DNA of 26,160 nt from CAYMCV01 sp964389005 (GCA_964389005.1 CAYMCV010000024.1:1-26160); one strand, 5' to 3'. Positions 1-7,123 are shown, numbered from the stretch's first letter. Program-made: numbers and translations. The notes: generated by a model from the letters alone, not told the origin.

Positions 1-106
1 TTTATCATAGAAGACCTTTGGTATCTCTATTTACAGAAAAACTTTCACAGACTCATATACTGCAACACTTATTTTCTCCTCTGCTGACAGTACCATTGAA
101 GAACGA

Positions 107-1246
107 TTGGCAGATGATTTGACAAGCGAGGATTTAATTTGCAGGTCCATTTTAGCGGCTGATTCCGATCGCTGCTTTATCAATGATTGGGCACGAACCG
201 GAGTGATTGGAAACAACTCATTGTATAATGATTTTTATTGGTATGAATATGACACACAAGAGATGAAAGCATTTCTTTGTCAGGATATTGCGTTTGATGA
301 TACAACGTTCTCGTGTTGTGTAAATCACGATGGGAGAGTTTTTTTGCATGATTATAACCGAGAGCAATTCTATCTTCTGGATGAAAATGGGACATTGCTC
401 GCTTCCACTCAATATGACGAACTAAAAATTGATTTAGATAAAATAGGTAATACTTATTTGGGCTGCGATCAAAACTACATTTACCTAGCGAATGGTAACG
501 AGTTTGAAGTTTTGAATTACAATTTGGAAAGCGTGTTTTATCAATCGGAACAAGATCAGACATGTGTATGGAAACTGTATTCCAATTCCGCGCAGTCGTG
601 TCTGTTGTCTTTGGATCACAAAAAATACTACAGATATAATAAAGACAAGGGGCTTGTTGAAGAAGACTTTCGTTTGGCGGGTTCTTTAGTTGCACAATTG
701 GAATTGGTGCAAGACGGACGCAATATCTATACAGGAGACAATCAATACGATTTCTATTGTCAAACCAAGGGCGACGACATTGAAAACAAGGAAGGTATCA
801 TAGATTTTATCGGTGTCAAAAACGGTGTGGCATATCGACTTTTTTCTTTCCGACAAATGGGTTTTGAAGCGCAACAGATTGTGAATGTCGTCTCGGGAGG
901 AAACGGTAATTTCATTGTTTGCTATTTAAATCCTGCAACATTTCAACACGATTTTTATCGACTTGAACCCTGTGATGAGGTTATGGACTATTCTGTGACG
1001 CTTGATAAGGAAGTCGTTACAGTTGCCTGCATTTTTGCACCGGGGGAGATGCGGAAAGCGGTTTTGGCATTCAATAACACCTCGGAGGAGTATTATGTTG
1101 ATTTGGTTGAATACAATGAGCAGTATGACAATGCGAACGATTCTTTGAATGCCTTATATCTTGATGTTGCGGTCAATCAAACCACAGATGCAGTATTACT
1201 ATATGGATTAGATAAGAATAATTTGACCCAAAAGGGTGTTTTTTAG
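107..1246 (+). CDS. Hypothetical beta-rich (propeller-like) protein, possibly a 5'-truncated gene
   Basis: I do not recognise this protein. The 379 residues read as short beta-strand units rich in aromatic and acidic residues, with recurring patterns such as YLLDENG, YIYLANGNEFEVLNY and YYRYNKDKG. That resembles beta-propeller or WD-like repeat proteins, but no family motif is certain. The only start inside the frame is a TTG at 107 with no clear ribosome binding site. The same frame is open from base 11, just after a stop at 8-10, and codes plausible protein there. The gene may therefore be the 3' part of a longer gene broken upstream. No signal peptide or membrane segment is visible in the part present. 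A 46-base segment of it (865-910) recurs at 2193-2238, pointing to a lost paralogue. The function is unknown. Confidence 0.5.
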   Translation: MADDLTSEDLICRSILAADSDRCFINDWARTGVIGNNSLYNDFYWYEYDTQEMKAFLCQDIAFDDTTFSCCVNHDGRVFLHDYNREQFYLLDENGTLLASTQYDELKIDLDKIGNTYLGCDQNYIYLANGNEFEVLNYNLESVFYQSEQDQTCVWKLYSNSAQSCLLSLDHKKYYRYNKDKGLVEEDFRLAGSLVAQLELVQDGRNIYTGDNQYDFYCQTKGDDIENKEGIIDFIGVKNGVAYRLFSFRQMGFEAQQIVNVVSGGNGNFIVCYLNPATFQHDFYRLEPCDEVMDYSVTLDKEVVTVACIFAPGEMRKAVLAFNNTSEEYYVDLVEYNEQYDNANDSLNALYLDVAVNQTTDAVLLYGLDKNNLTQKGVF

Positions 1247-1488
1247 GGAAGAATAAGAAAAAATCCCTTCTGTAGTTATGATATTAAGCAAGTAGGCAAA
1301 AAATACGGAGAGCGCATGCGGATGAGTTTAGGCAGCTACATGTGTATTACACAACACGAGCGAACAATCTATGAAAAAATATACGTTTCAATGTTGTATT
1401 GTAATGGTTTATATGTTCACATAGTGATATTTGCAAGGTGTATAGATTAAGTATTTAAGTGGATAATAACTGTAAAGCAATATTGAAA

Positions 1489-1536
1489 TTAAGTGAAGAT
1501 ACACACGAATTACAGTTTGTGTGTATCTTTACTTAA
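1489..1536. promoter_or_regulatory. Inverted repeat 1, probable AbiEi operator
   Basis: Arms of 18 bp at 1489-1506 (TTAAGTGAAGATACACAC) and 1519-1536 match with one mismatch, which would be a G-U pair in RNA. They are separated by a 12-base centre. The core ATACACAC-N12-GTGTGTAT is the same as in the second repeat at 1583-1612. It lies directly upstream of the -35 box. Confidence 0.7.
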
Positions 1537-1544
1537 AAATGTGC

Positions 1545-1573
1545 TTGACTAAGCACAGAGTTGGAGTTACTAT
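1545..1573 (+). promoter_or_regulatory. Predicted promoter of the AbiEi gene
   Basis: TTGACT at 1545-1550 and TACTAT at 1568-1573 are separated by 17 bases. The expected transcription start near 1580 puts the second inverted repeat right at the start of the transcript. The promoter is thus flanked on both sides by the same palindromic element. Confidence 0.55.
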
Positions 1574-1582
1574 TAAAGCAAA

Positions 1583-1612
1583 TATACACACGATACAGTA
1601 AATGTGTGTATA
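1583..1612. promoter_or_regulatory. Inverted repeat 2, probable AbiEi operator
   Basis: Perfect 9-bp arms, TATACACAC at 1583-1591 and GTGTGTATA at 1604-1612, around a 12-base centre. Core and spacing are identical to repeat 1; the centres are 85 bp apart, about eight helical turns. It ends 24 bases before the chosen start codon, so a bound repressor would block initiation. Confidence 0.7.
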
Positions 1613-1636
1613 AACACTTAAATGGAGTTGATTGTT

Positions 1637-2179
1637 ATGGTATTAACCTATAAAGAATGTATAGAGAAATATGGCAGTGATCATTTGATGAAAAAAGAAA
1701 TTTCAGAAGGAAAACTGTTTCAAAAAGAAAAGGGAATTTATTCTTTGCAAAAGTCATGTTCAGAATTAGAAATTATTGGTACAAAATATCCTCGTTCTAT
1801 ATTTACAGGAGAAAGTGCATTTTATTATCATTCGCTTACTGATGTAATACCTGATTATTATTATCTTGCAACACTAAGAACGGACAGTAGAATAAAGGAT
1901 AATAGGGTGAAGCAGTCATTCTTAAAAGAAGAAATATTTGAAATGGGAAAGACCACCATGCAACGCAATAATACAGAGATAACTGTTTACAGTTTAGAGA
2001 GAATGCTAATTGAACTTATGAGATTTCGTAACAAATTACCATTTGATTACTATAAAGAGATTATTTCAAATTATAGAAACAGAGTGGAAATAATGGATAT
2101 TGCACTTGTTGAGGAATATGCGAATAGATTCAGAAATTCAGATAAAATGATGGGTATGATACAGATGGAGGTTTTGTAA
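1637..2179 (+). CDS. AbiEi-type antitoxin / autorepressor, orphan
   Basis: This is a 180-residue protein resembling the antitoxin of type IV AbiE toxin-antitoxin systems. These antitoxins have an N-terminal winged helix that represses their own promoter and a C-terminal domain that counters the AbiEii nucleotidyltransferase toxin. Seen here: an N-terminus of the form YKECIEKYGSDHLMKKEI followed by EGKLFQKEKGIYSL, the usual winged-helix layout, then a mixed alpha/beta part containing YPRSIFTGESAFYYHSLTD. I chose ATG 1637 rather than 1622 because GGAG at 1624-1627 sits nine bases before it. The gene ends in TAATG, giving a one-base overlap with a toxin-like start that closes after seven codons. 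The family call rests on remembered pattern, the paired operators and the coupled downstream start. It could instead be another small transcriptional regulator. Confidence 0.65.
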   Translation: MVLTYKECIEKYGSDHLMKKEISEGKLFQKEKGIYSLQKSCSELEIIGTKYPRSIFTGESAFYYHSLTDVIPDYYYLATLRTDSRIKDNRVKQSFLKEEIFEMGKTTMQRNNTEITVYSLERMLIELMRFRNKLPFDYYKEIISNYRNRVEIMDIALVEEYANRFRNSDKMMGMIQMEVL

Positions 2180-2202
2180 TGAACTTAATGGATGAAGCGT
2201 AA
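2179..2202 (+). pseudogene. Remnant start of the lost AbiEii toxin gene
   Basis: GGAGG at 2167-2171 lies seven bases before ATG 2179, which overlaps the antitoxin stop by one base (TAATG). This is a textbook coupled start. The frame reads MNLMDEA and stops at 2200-2202. The break coincides with the left end of the segment duplicated from the first gene, so the toxin body appears to have been deleted by recombination at or near a GAAGCG sequence. Confidence 0.5.
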
Positions 2203-2277
2203 CAGAATGTGAATGTCGTCTCGGAAGGAAACGGTAATCCTTTGTTTTTCCTCATCTACAAGGCCCGGAAGCATTGA
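2193..2277 (+). pseudogene. Fragment of a paralogue of the first gene
   Basis: Bases 2193-2238 match 865-910 at 43 of 46 positions. Read in the same frame as the parent gene they give an in-frame stop, then QNVNVVSEGNGN against QQIVNVVSGGNGN in the parent, followed by about a dozen further codons and a stop at 2275-2277. No start or remaining body is present. It is best read as the scar of a second copy of the parent gene or of a related family member. Confidence 0.55.
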
Positions 2278-2303
2278 CAGTATTTGTGTTTTTATGATAG
2301 TAT
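2274..2303 (+). promoter_or_regulatory. Predicted promoter of the amino-acid ABC operon
   Basis: TTGACA at 2274-2279 and TAGTAT at 2298-2303 have an 18-base spacer; other -10 readings in the same AT-rich run are possible. It begins inside the last codons of the paralogue fragment and would leave an untranslated leader of about 85 bases. I see no recognisable riboswitch in that leader. Confidence 0.5.
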
Positions 2304-2394
2304 ACTCCGTGAGTCCGCAAGCATTCGCAAGTCAGTCACAAGAAGCGTTTGCGGCAGCAGTGAATCAATTGTTACATAGATACAGGAGGAGAAT

Positions 2395-3183
2395 ATGAAA
2401 AAGTTAGTGGCACTTGTTTTAGCGGTTGCGATGTGTGCGGTTATGTTGACCGGATGCAACAAGAACAAAGAAGATTGGGCTTACATTCAGGACAAAGGAA
2501 CCATGGTAATGGGAATCACACTGTATGAGCCGATGAATTATTACGACGAAGAAGGTAAGCTGACCGGATTCGATACCGAATTTGCAGAGGCTGTTTGCGC
2601 AGAACTCGGTGTTACACCCGTATTTCAGGAGATTGAGTGGGATCAGAAGGAAGTTGAGTTGAAGTCTAAGACCATCGATTGCATCTGGAACGGATTGACG
2701 ATTACGGAAGAAAGAAAAGCAAACATGGCTTTTTCAACACCGTATGTTGAGAACAAACAGGTTGTTATTATTAGAAAAGCAGACGCATCGAAGTTCACGG
2801 GTCTGGAGACATTGACCGGAATCAAGATTACCGCTGAGAACGGATCTGCAGGTGCAGATGCGATTGCAGCTGATGATACGCTCAAGACCAACGAGTTTAT
2901 CGGTGTTTCCGCACAGAAAGATGCACTTTTGGAAGTGAAAGCGGGAACTTGTGATGCATGCGTTATCGACTACGTTATGGCGAAGTCTGTTATTACAGAT
3001 GAAACAGATTATGCAGACTTGATGATGGTAGAAGGTGTTGAACTTGCAATTGAGGAATATGCAATTGGATTACGCCTTGAAGATGCAGAGACTTTACAAA
3101 AAATCAACGATGCAATACTTACCGTCAAAGCAAGCGGAAAATTACAGGAACTTGCAGATAAGTACGGCGTTAACATTAAGTAG
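2395..3183 (+). CDS. Amino-acid ABC transporter substrate-binding lipoprotein
   Basis: This is an extracellular binding protein of the polar amino-acid ABC importer family (SBP_bac_3), anchored to the membrane as a lipoprotein. It has a lipoprotein signal peptide with Lys-Lys, a hydrophobic stretch and the lipobox LTGC, so Cys21 is the acylated residue. The mature part carries the family landmarks: MGITLYEPMNYYDEEGKLTGFDTEFAEAV read across residues 39-67, WDQKEVELKSKTID with WNGLTITEERKANMAFSTPY near 80-115, and the C-terminal helix ending QELADKYGV. At 262 residues the length is normal. The start is fixed by AGGAGGA at 2384-2390. Permease and ATPase genes follow in the same direction. The substrate cannot be read from sequence; glutamine, cystine, arginine and histidine are all possible. 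Confidence 0.92.
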   Translation: MKKLVALVLAVAMCAVMLTGCNKNKEDWAYIQDKGTMVMGITLYEPMNYYDEEGKLTGFDTEFAEAVCAELGVTPVFQEIEWDQKEVELKSKTIDCIWNGLTITEERKANMAFSTPYVENKQVVIIRKADASKFTGLETLTGIKITAENGSAGADAIAADDTLKTNEFIGVSAQKDALLEVKAGTCDACVIDYVMAKSVITDETDYADLMMVEGVELAIEEYAIGLRLEDAETLQKINDAILTVKASGKLQELADKYGVNIK

Positions 3184-3207
3184 TTTTGATTTAAAACAAA
3201 TCTTTGG

Positions 3208-3233
3208 CAAAGGGCAACTTGGTTTGCCCTTTG
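3208..3233 (+). other. Intercistronic stem-loop between binding protein and permease
   Basis: Perfect 10-bp arms, CAAAGGGCAA at 3208-3217 and TTGCCCTTTG at 3224-3233, around a 6-base loop. The following bases, TTGAGTTATAC, are not a good U-tract, so this is more likely a partial terminator or an RNA stabiliser that keeps the binding-protein transcript more abundant than the permease transcript. Confidence 0.6.
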
Positions 3234-3303
3234 TTGAGTTATACATACCTCATGGGGAACGGTAAAGAAGGATGACACTTGTCAGATAAGGACGGAGAGA
3301 ATT

Positions 3304-3951
3304 ATGTCGTTTTGGGAAGTTACACTGCAATTATTGGATGGATTCAAGGTTACCATACTCATTTTTATCATTACACTAATCGGAGCGTTGCCGCTCGGAT
3401 TATTAATTACATTTGGCTCCATGACGAAAATCAGACCGCTTCGGTATCTCACGCGCGGTTTTGTTTGGATTATCAGAGGAACTCCTTTGATGTTGCAGGT
3501 CATCATCGTCTTTTTCGGTCCCGGCTTAATCTTCGGTTGGAAGCCATTGGAGCGTCTGACTGCGGTATTGATTGCATTCATCATTAATTACGCCGCGTAT
3601 TTTTCCGAAATATATCGCGGCGGAATCGAGAGTATTGCTGTTGGTCAATATGAGGCAGGCCAAGTGCTCGGCATGACCAAAGCACAGATTTTCTTCCGCG
3701 TGGTATTGTTTCAGGTTATTAAGAGAATCTTGCCGCCGATGGGAAATGAAATTATTACACTTGTAAAAGACACCTCCCTTGCGCGTGTGGTCGCAGTCAT
3801 AGAACTGGTTAAGGCGGCGCAGGATATTGTCGGTCTCAAAGCAATCATATGGCCGATATTCTATGTCGGTGTTTTTTATCTGTTGTTTACAGGAATACTT
3901 ACCATTATCTTCAACAAATTGGAAAAGAAATTCAATTACTATAAAGGCTGA
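3304..3951 (+). CDS. Amino-acid ABC transporter permease
   Basis: A 215-residue membrane permease of the His/Glu/Gln/Arg/opine importer family, which forms the transport channel of the complex with the flanking binding protein and ATPase. Hydrophobic segments appear at about residues 12-35, 55-78, 85-105 and 170-205. The cytoplasmic EAA loop, which docks on the ATPase, is clear in GQYEAGQVLGMTKAQIFFRV, and the family-typical PPMGNEIITLVKDTSL follows. GGAGAG at 3294-3299 supports the ATG. The 120-base gap from the binding protein contains a stem-loop, and the ATPase gene begins 38 bases downstream. A single permease gene implies a homodimeric channel. Confidence 0.92.
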   Translation: MSFWEVTLQLLDGFKVTILIFIITLIGALPLGLLITFGSMTKIRPLRYLTRGFVWIIRGTPLMLQVIIVFFGPGLIFGWKPLERLTAVLIAFIINYAAYFSEIYRGGIESIAVGQYEAGQVLGMTKAQIFFRVVLFQVIKRILPPMGNEIITLVKDTSLARVVAVIELVKAAQDIVGLKAIIWPIFYVGVFYLLFTGILTIIFNKLEKKFNYYKG

Positions 3952-3989
3952 CGGATAACGATACAAAAGGCAACGGAAACGAGGGCGTT

Positions 3990-4829
3990 ATGGCAGTATT
4001 GGAAGTTAAAAATTTACAGAAATCCTATGATAATGAGCAGGTTTTGCGGGGTATCGATTTTTCGCTTGAGCAAGGGGAAGTACTGGCAATCATCGGGTCT
4101 TCCGGAAGCGGAAAAACGACGTTGTTGCGGTGTTTAAATCATCTGATTACGCCGGACGCGGGTGTTATTTCGGTCAACGGCGAGGTCATTTTTGATGCTT
4201 CAAATGTGACGAAGGACTCCGAGCGGGAGATTCGCAAGAAACGGTTGCATTTCGGTCTTGTATTTCAACAGTTTAATCTTTTCCCGCAATACAGCGTATA
4301 TCGTAATCTGACCTTGGCAGCAGAATTGCTTGCCGATGAGGAAATCAAAAAGAACAGAAAGCAACGGCGCAAAGAAGAACAGGTGTCGAAGGCAAGTTAT
4401 CAGGAAGAAGTCAAAAAAGCGCACGAGGAAATTGCAGCACGTGCAGATGCCATATTGAAGCAGGTTGGTTTGTCTGAAAAGAAGAATGCGTATCCATGCG
4501 AACTTTCTGGTGGGCAGCAGCAAAGGGTTGCAATTGCGCGGGCATTGATTCTGAATCCGGATATCTTATGCTTTGATGAGCCGACGAGTGCATTGGATCC
4601 GGAATTGACGGGAGAAGTGCTGCGTGTTATCAGTGATTTGAAGTCAACAAACAGCACTATGATTGTAGTGACGCATGAGATGGAGTTTGCACGTAAAGTC
4701 GCAACCAAGGTGATTTTTATGGCAGACGGTATTATCGAGGAAGTCGGAGAACCGGAAGCGGTGTTCGGACAACCCAAAAGCGAGAAGCTGAAGAACTTTT
4801 TGAGCAAGTCGCTTGAACCTATGGTGTAA
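3990..4829 (+). CDS. Amino-acid ABC transporter ATP-binding protein with internal insertion
   Basis: ATPase subunit of the importer, acting as a dimer on the cytoplasmic face. Walker A GSSGSGKTT is at 36-44, Q-loop QQFNLFP at 93-99, signature LSGGQQQR at 172-179, Walker B ILCFDEP at 192-198, D-loop SALD at 200-203 and the switch His at 229. All catalytic elements are intact. It is longer (279 residues) than the usual 240-250 because of a Lys/Glu/Gln-rich, apparently helical insertion at about 115-150, between the Q-loop region and the signature motif. GAGGG at 3981-3985 is the ribosome binding site. It is the last gene of the importer operon; the next gene has its own promoter. Confidence 0.93.
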   Translation: MAVLEVKNLQKSYDNEQVLRGIDFSLEQGEVLAIIGSSGSGKTTLLRCLNHLITPDAGVISVNGEVIFDASNVTKDSEREIRKKRLHFGLVFQQFNLFPQYSVYRNLTLAAELLADEEIKKNRKQRRKEEQVSKASYQEEVKKAHEEIAARADAILKQVGLSEKKNAYPCELSGGQQQRVAIARALILNPDILCFDEPTSALDPELTGEVLRVISDLKSTNSTMIVVTHEMEFARKVATKVIFMADGIIEEVGEPEAVFGQPKSEKLKNFLSKSLEPMV

Positions 4830-4866
4830 GATTCCCTAAGAAGAAATTCGAAAAATATGAAGTATC

Positions 4867-4905
4867 AGCCGCATTGTACCATTGACGATATGCAAAAATG
4901 CGGCT
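4867..4905. promoter_or_regulatory. Inverted repeat spanning the -35 region of the next gene
   Basis: AGCCGCAT at 4867-4874 and ATGCGGCT at 4898-4905 are perfect 8-bp arms with a 23-base gap. They bracket the -35 box, and the right arm touches the -10 box. It could be an operator for an unknown repressor, or a long-looped terminator for the ABC operon. The 8-bp match makes chance pairing less likely but does not exclude it. Confidence 0.35.
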
Positions 4906-4910
4906 ATAAT
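4882..4910 (+). promoter_or_regulatory. Strong promoter for the AAA_14 ATPase gene
   Basis: TTGACG at 4882-4887, a 17-base spacer and a perfect TATAAT at 4905-4910. It sits 47 bases before the start codon at 4957. Confidence 0.75.
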
Positions 4911-4956
4911 TATTTTGCAACCAAAATTAGCCGAAATAATCAACGGGTGATACATT

Positions 4957-6186
4957 ATGAAATATTTGAGCAGACATATGGAGCAACGTGTTTTGGAACT
5001 CAGCCGTTCCTATTCAGCAATTCTTTTGACCGGACCGCGTCAGTCGGGAAAGACAACCATGCTAAAAACCCTTGCAGAAAGGGAAAACATCGGGCGTGAA
5101 TATGTTACGCTTGATGACTTGACCGCACGTGACATGGCGAAGAACGACCCCGCACTTTTTTTACAGTTTCACAAACCACCGATACTGATTGATGAAGTCC
5201 AGTACGCACCGGAGTTGTTTACCTATATCAAAATTCATATTGACGAACACCAGAATCCGGGTGATTTCTGGATGACAGGGTCACAGATATTCCGTCTGAT
5301 GCGCGGTGTACAGGAATCTCTTGCCGGACGGGTAGCGCTTCTGCATATGTCACCCATGTCGCAGCGAGAAATCATCGGAAAGCCATGTGTACCGTTTACC
5401 ACCGACTTGAACAAGCTTCTTAATGAAAGCAAAGGCTTCATACCTGTCACAACGCCGGAACTGTTTGAACGGCTTTGGAATGGTTCTATGCCGGGATTGG
5501 TCAGCGGAAAATATGCGGATCGAAATGTGTTCTATTCTTCTTATCTTTCTACCTATATGGAGCGTGATGTAAGGGAATTGTCAGGTAGCATTGATGTGTT
5601 GAAATTTCATCGTTTTATCACCGCTGTTGCCGCACGTACTTCGCAACTGATCAACTATAATGCACTTGCTGAGGATGCCGATATTGATATTCAGACTTCA
5701 AAAGCGTGGGTGAACATTTTAGAGACGCTTGGCATTATCTTTCTTCTGCATCCGTACTCCAATAATGTGTTGAAACGTACAATTAAAACGCCGAAGGTAT
5801 ATTTCTTCGATACAGGACTTGTATGCTATCTGACGAAGTGGTCGTCATCGGAAGTTGCCGAAAGCGGAGCTATGAACGGTGCATTGCTCGAAAACTTTAC
5901 CGTTTCGGAAATCATGAAAAATTATCAGAACGACGGACGCGAACCGTATCTATATTTTTACCGTGATCGCGATGCAAAGGAAATTGATGTGATTATAGAG
6001 GGCGACGGCAAACTCTGCCCGTTGGAAATCAAGAAAACCGTCACACCGGATAAGCGAATCATACGAACCTTCGGTGTGATTGATAAAGCCCCGTTGCAAG
6101 TCGGCACCGGTGCCGTTCTCTGTATGGCGGAAAGCTTCAGCGCATTTGATAAAGAGAATCTGATTGTCCCGATTGGGATGATATAA
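4957..6186 (+). CDS. AAA_14 / DUF4143 family ATPase
   Basis: A 409-residue cytoplasmic ATPase of the AAA_14-DUF4143 family, common in anaerobes and usually without known function. Walker A GPRQSGKTT is at 26-34, Walker B ILIDEVQ at 76-82 and the sensor-like FWMTGSQ near 103-109. The C-terminal DUF4143 part (about 200-380) carries RDRDAKEIDVII and then PLEIKKT. This acidic residue plus E-x-K pattern resembles the PD-(D/E)XK nuclease fold, as usual in the family; whether it cuts DNA is not known. The ribosome binding site is weak (GGGTG at 4945-4949) although the promoter is strong. It stands alone and converges with the AraC-type gene, 33 bases away. Confidence 0.88.
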   Translation: MKYLSRHMEQRVLELSRSYSAILLTGPRQSGKTTMLKTLAERENIGREYVTLDDLTARDMAKNDPALFLQFHKPPILIDEVQYAPELFTYIKIHIDEHQNPGDFWMTGSQIFRLMRGVQESLAGRVALLHMSPMSQREIIGKPCVPFTTDLNKLLNESKGFIPVTTPELFERLWNGSMPGLVSGKYADRNVFYSSYLSTYMERDVRELSGSIDVLKFHRFITAVAARTSQLINYNALAEDADIDIQTSKAWVNILETLGIIFLLHPYSNNVLKRTIKTPKVYFFDTGLVCYLTKWSSSEVAESGAMNGALLENFTVSEIMKNYQNDGREPYLYFYRDRDAKEIDVIIEGDGKLCPLEIKKTVTPDKRIIRTFGVIDKAPLQVGTGAVLCMAESFSAFDKENLIVPIGMI

Positions 6187-6219
6187 AGCTAAAAATAACG
6201 ATATCCGAATTCAACTGTC

Positions 6220-6990
6220 TTAATCCGGCAGTATTTCATCACGTTCGCCGCCGAAGGTGCGACGGAAGTTCCGGTCGCGAAAAACCTTGGGTGTATAGCC
6301 GGTTTCCGAGCGAAATATTTTGGTAAAGTGACTTTGGGATGAGAAACACAGATAGGATGAAATATCCGCATAGGAGTAGTCCGAATACATCAGCATGTTT
6401 TTGGCAGCTTCAATTCTGCGCAGGCGTATGTACTCACTGACGGATACGCCGGTTTCCCTTTTAAACAGTTTTGATAAGTAGGTTTCATTGATACCGATGG
6501 CATTGGCAATGGATTTCACGGTTATCTTTTTGTGCAGATTGTCATAGATATAATCGATGGCAAGCACAATCTGTTTCGAGTAGACGGAGGCTTTTTGCAA
6601 TTGCTTCATGCGACGACAGTAGTCGTAAGCCATGTCCTGCTGCAATAATTTCAATTCATCGATGGTTTTGCAACGGTCGGCCTTCTGTATGTACAAATCG
6701 CTCAGCGAGTAAGCCATATCATGATCCATCCCGCCACCGATGCAGAAACGTGCAACCATGGCAGTCGAGATAATGAAGTGATACAGCAGATTTCGAACCG
6801 GATTATCTGAGAGTACTCCCTTTCCTTTGGTGGTTTCTCTTTTAAAATGTTCCATTTCCTGCTGAACGACTTCTAAATTTGCGTTTTTTACCGCTTCATA
6901 AAAAGACATTTCGTCTTCGTAAGGATTGTAAGTGATATGAAGTTCACGATGCAAAAACAGTTTGTGGTTAATTTCGCGACTCGTTGACAT
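6220..6990 (-). CDS. AraC-family transcriptional regulator
   Basis: A 256-residue DNA-binding regulator. The C-terminal AraC/XylS double helix-turn-helix occupies about residues 140-242. The first helix pair is in ITVKSIANAIGINETYLSKLFKRETG, split here as ITVKSIANAIG and INETYLSKLFKRETG, and the second contains YADISSYLCFSSQSHFTKIF and the closing GYTPKVFR. The N-terminal 130 residues are helical and lack a cupin fold, a layout common in clostridial AraC-type proteins, so the inducer cannot be guessed. A perfect AGGAGGAA at 6996-7003 fixes the start. It is divergent from the DUF1846 gene, and the 191-base shared region holds both promoters and a 16-bp palindrome, so it may control itself, its neighbour or both. 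Confidence 0.9.
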   Translation of the reverse strand: MSTSREINHKLFLHRELHITYNPYEDEMSFYEAVKNANLEVVQQEMEHFKRETTKGKGVLSDNPVRNLLYHFIISTAMVARFCIGGGMDHDMAYSLSDLYIQKADRCKTIDELKLLQQDMAYDYCRRMKQLQKASVYSKQIVLAIDYIYDNLHKKITVKSIANAIGINETYLSKLFKRETGVSVSEYIRLRRIEAAKNMLMYSDYSYADISSYLCFSSQSHFTKIFRSETGYTPKVFRDRNFRRTFGGERDEILPD

Positions 6991-7029
6991 GCGCGTTCCT
7001 CCTGTGAATCGAAGACCTTGTATGACAAT

Positions 7030-7058
7030 AATGTAGCATGAAAGCGAAGAGAAAACAA
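7030..7058 (-). promoter_or_regulatory. Predicted promoter of the AraC-type gene
   Basis: Read on the minus strand: TTGTTT (7053-7058), 17 bases, then TACATT (7030-7035), preceded by TG one base upstream as in extended -10 promoters. The transcript would begin about 30 bases before the start codon. Confidence 0.45.
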
Positions 7059-7094
7059 TAATAATAAAAGTATGTTTCTTTCAACAAAAAACTA

Positions 7095-7123
7095 TGGAAA
7101 AAAATGACGAAACAGTGTACACT
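7095..7123 (+). promoter_or_regulatory. Predicted promoter of the DUF1846 gene
   Basis: TGGAAA at 7095-7100 and TACACT at 7118-7123 with a 17-base spacer. Both boxes are only four-of-six matches, but the placement fits, and the -10 box lies inside the palindrome at 7111-7126. Confidence 0.4.

Larger units (their letters stand above)
1247..1636. other. A+T-rich intergenic region
   Basis: About 390 bases with no credible gene. The first 240 bases show nothing I can name: no terminator with a U-tract and no tRNA. The last 150 bases hold the control region of the downstream AbiEi gene: two inverted repeats and a promoter between them. The stretch is visibly richer in A+T than the genes from 2395 onward, as is the gene that follows, which fits acquired DNA. 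Confidence 0.6.

Noticed and set aside
180..695. 171-codon open frame on the minus strand inside the first gene
   Set aside because: It is antisense to a protein-like frame, has no ribosome binding site and its translation shows no coherent pattern. Treated as a shadow.
1491..1612. The two palindromes as a CRISPR or transposon-end pair
   Set aside because: Only two units, no spacers of uniform length, and no transposase or target duplication between or beside them. Their position around a promoter fits operators.
2213..2398. Short plus-strand frame leading into the ABC operon
   Set aside because: It contains the promoter and leader of the operon and its first part is the duplicated fragment read in another frame. 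No proper start signal.
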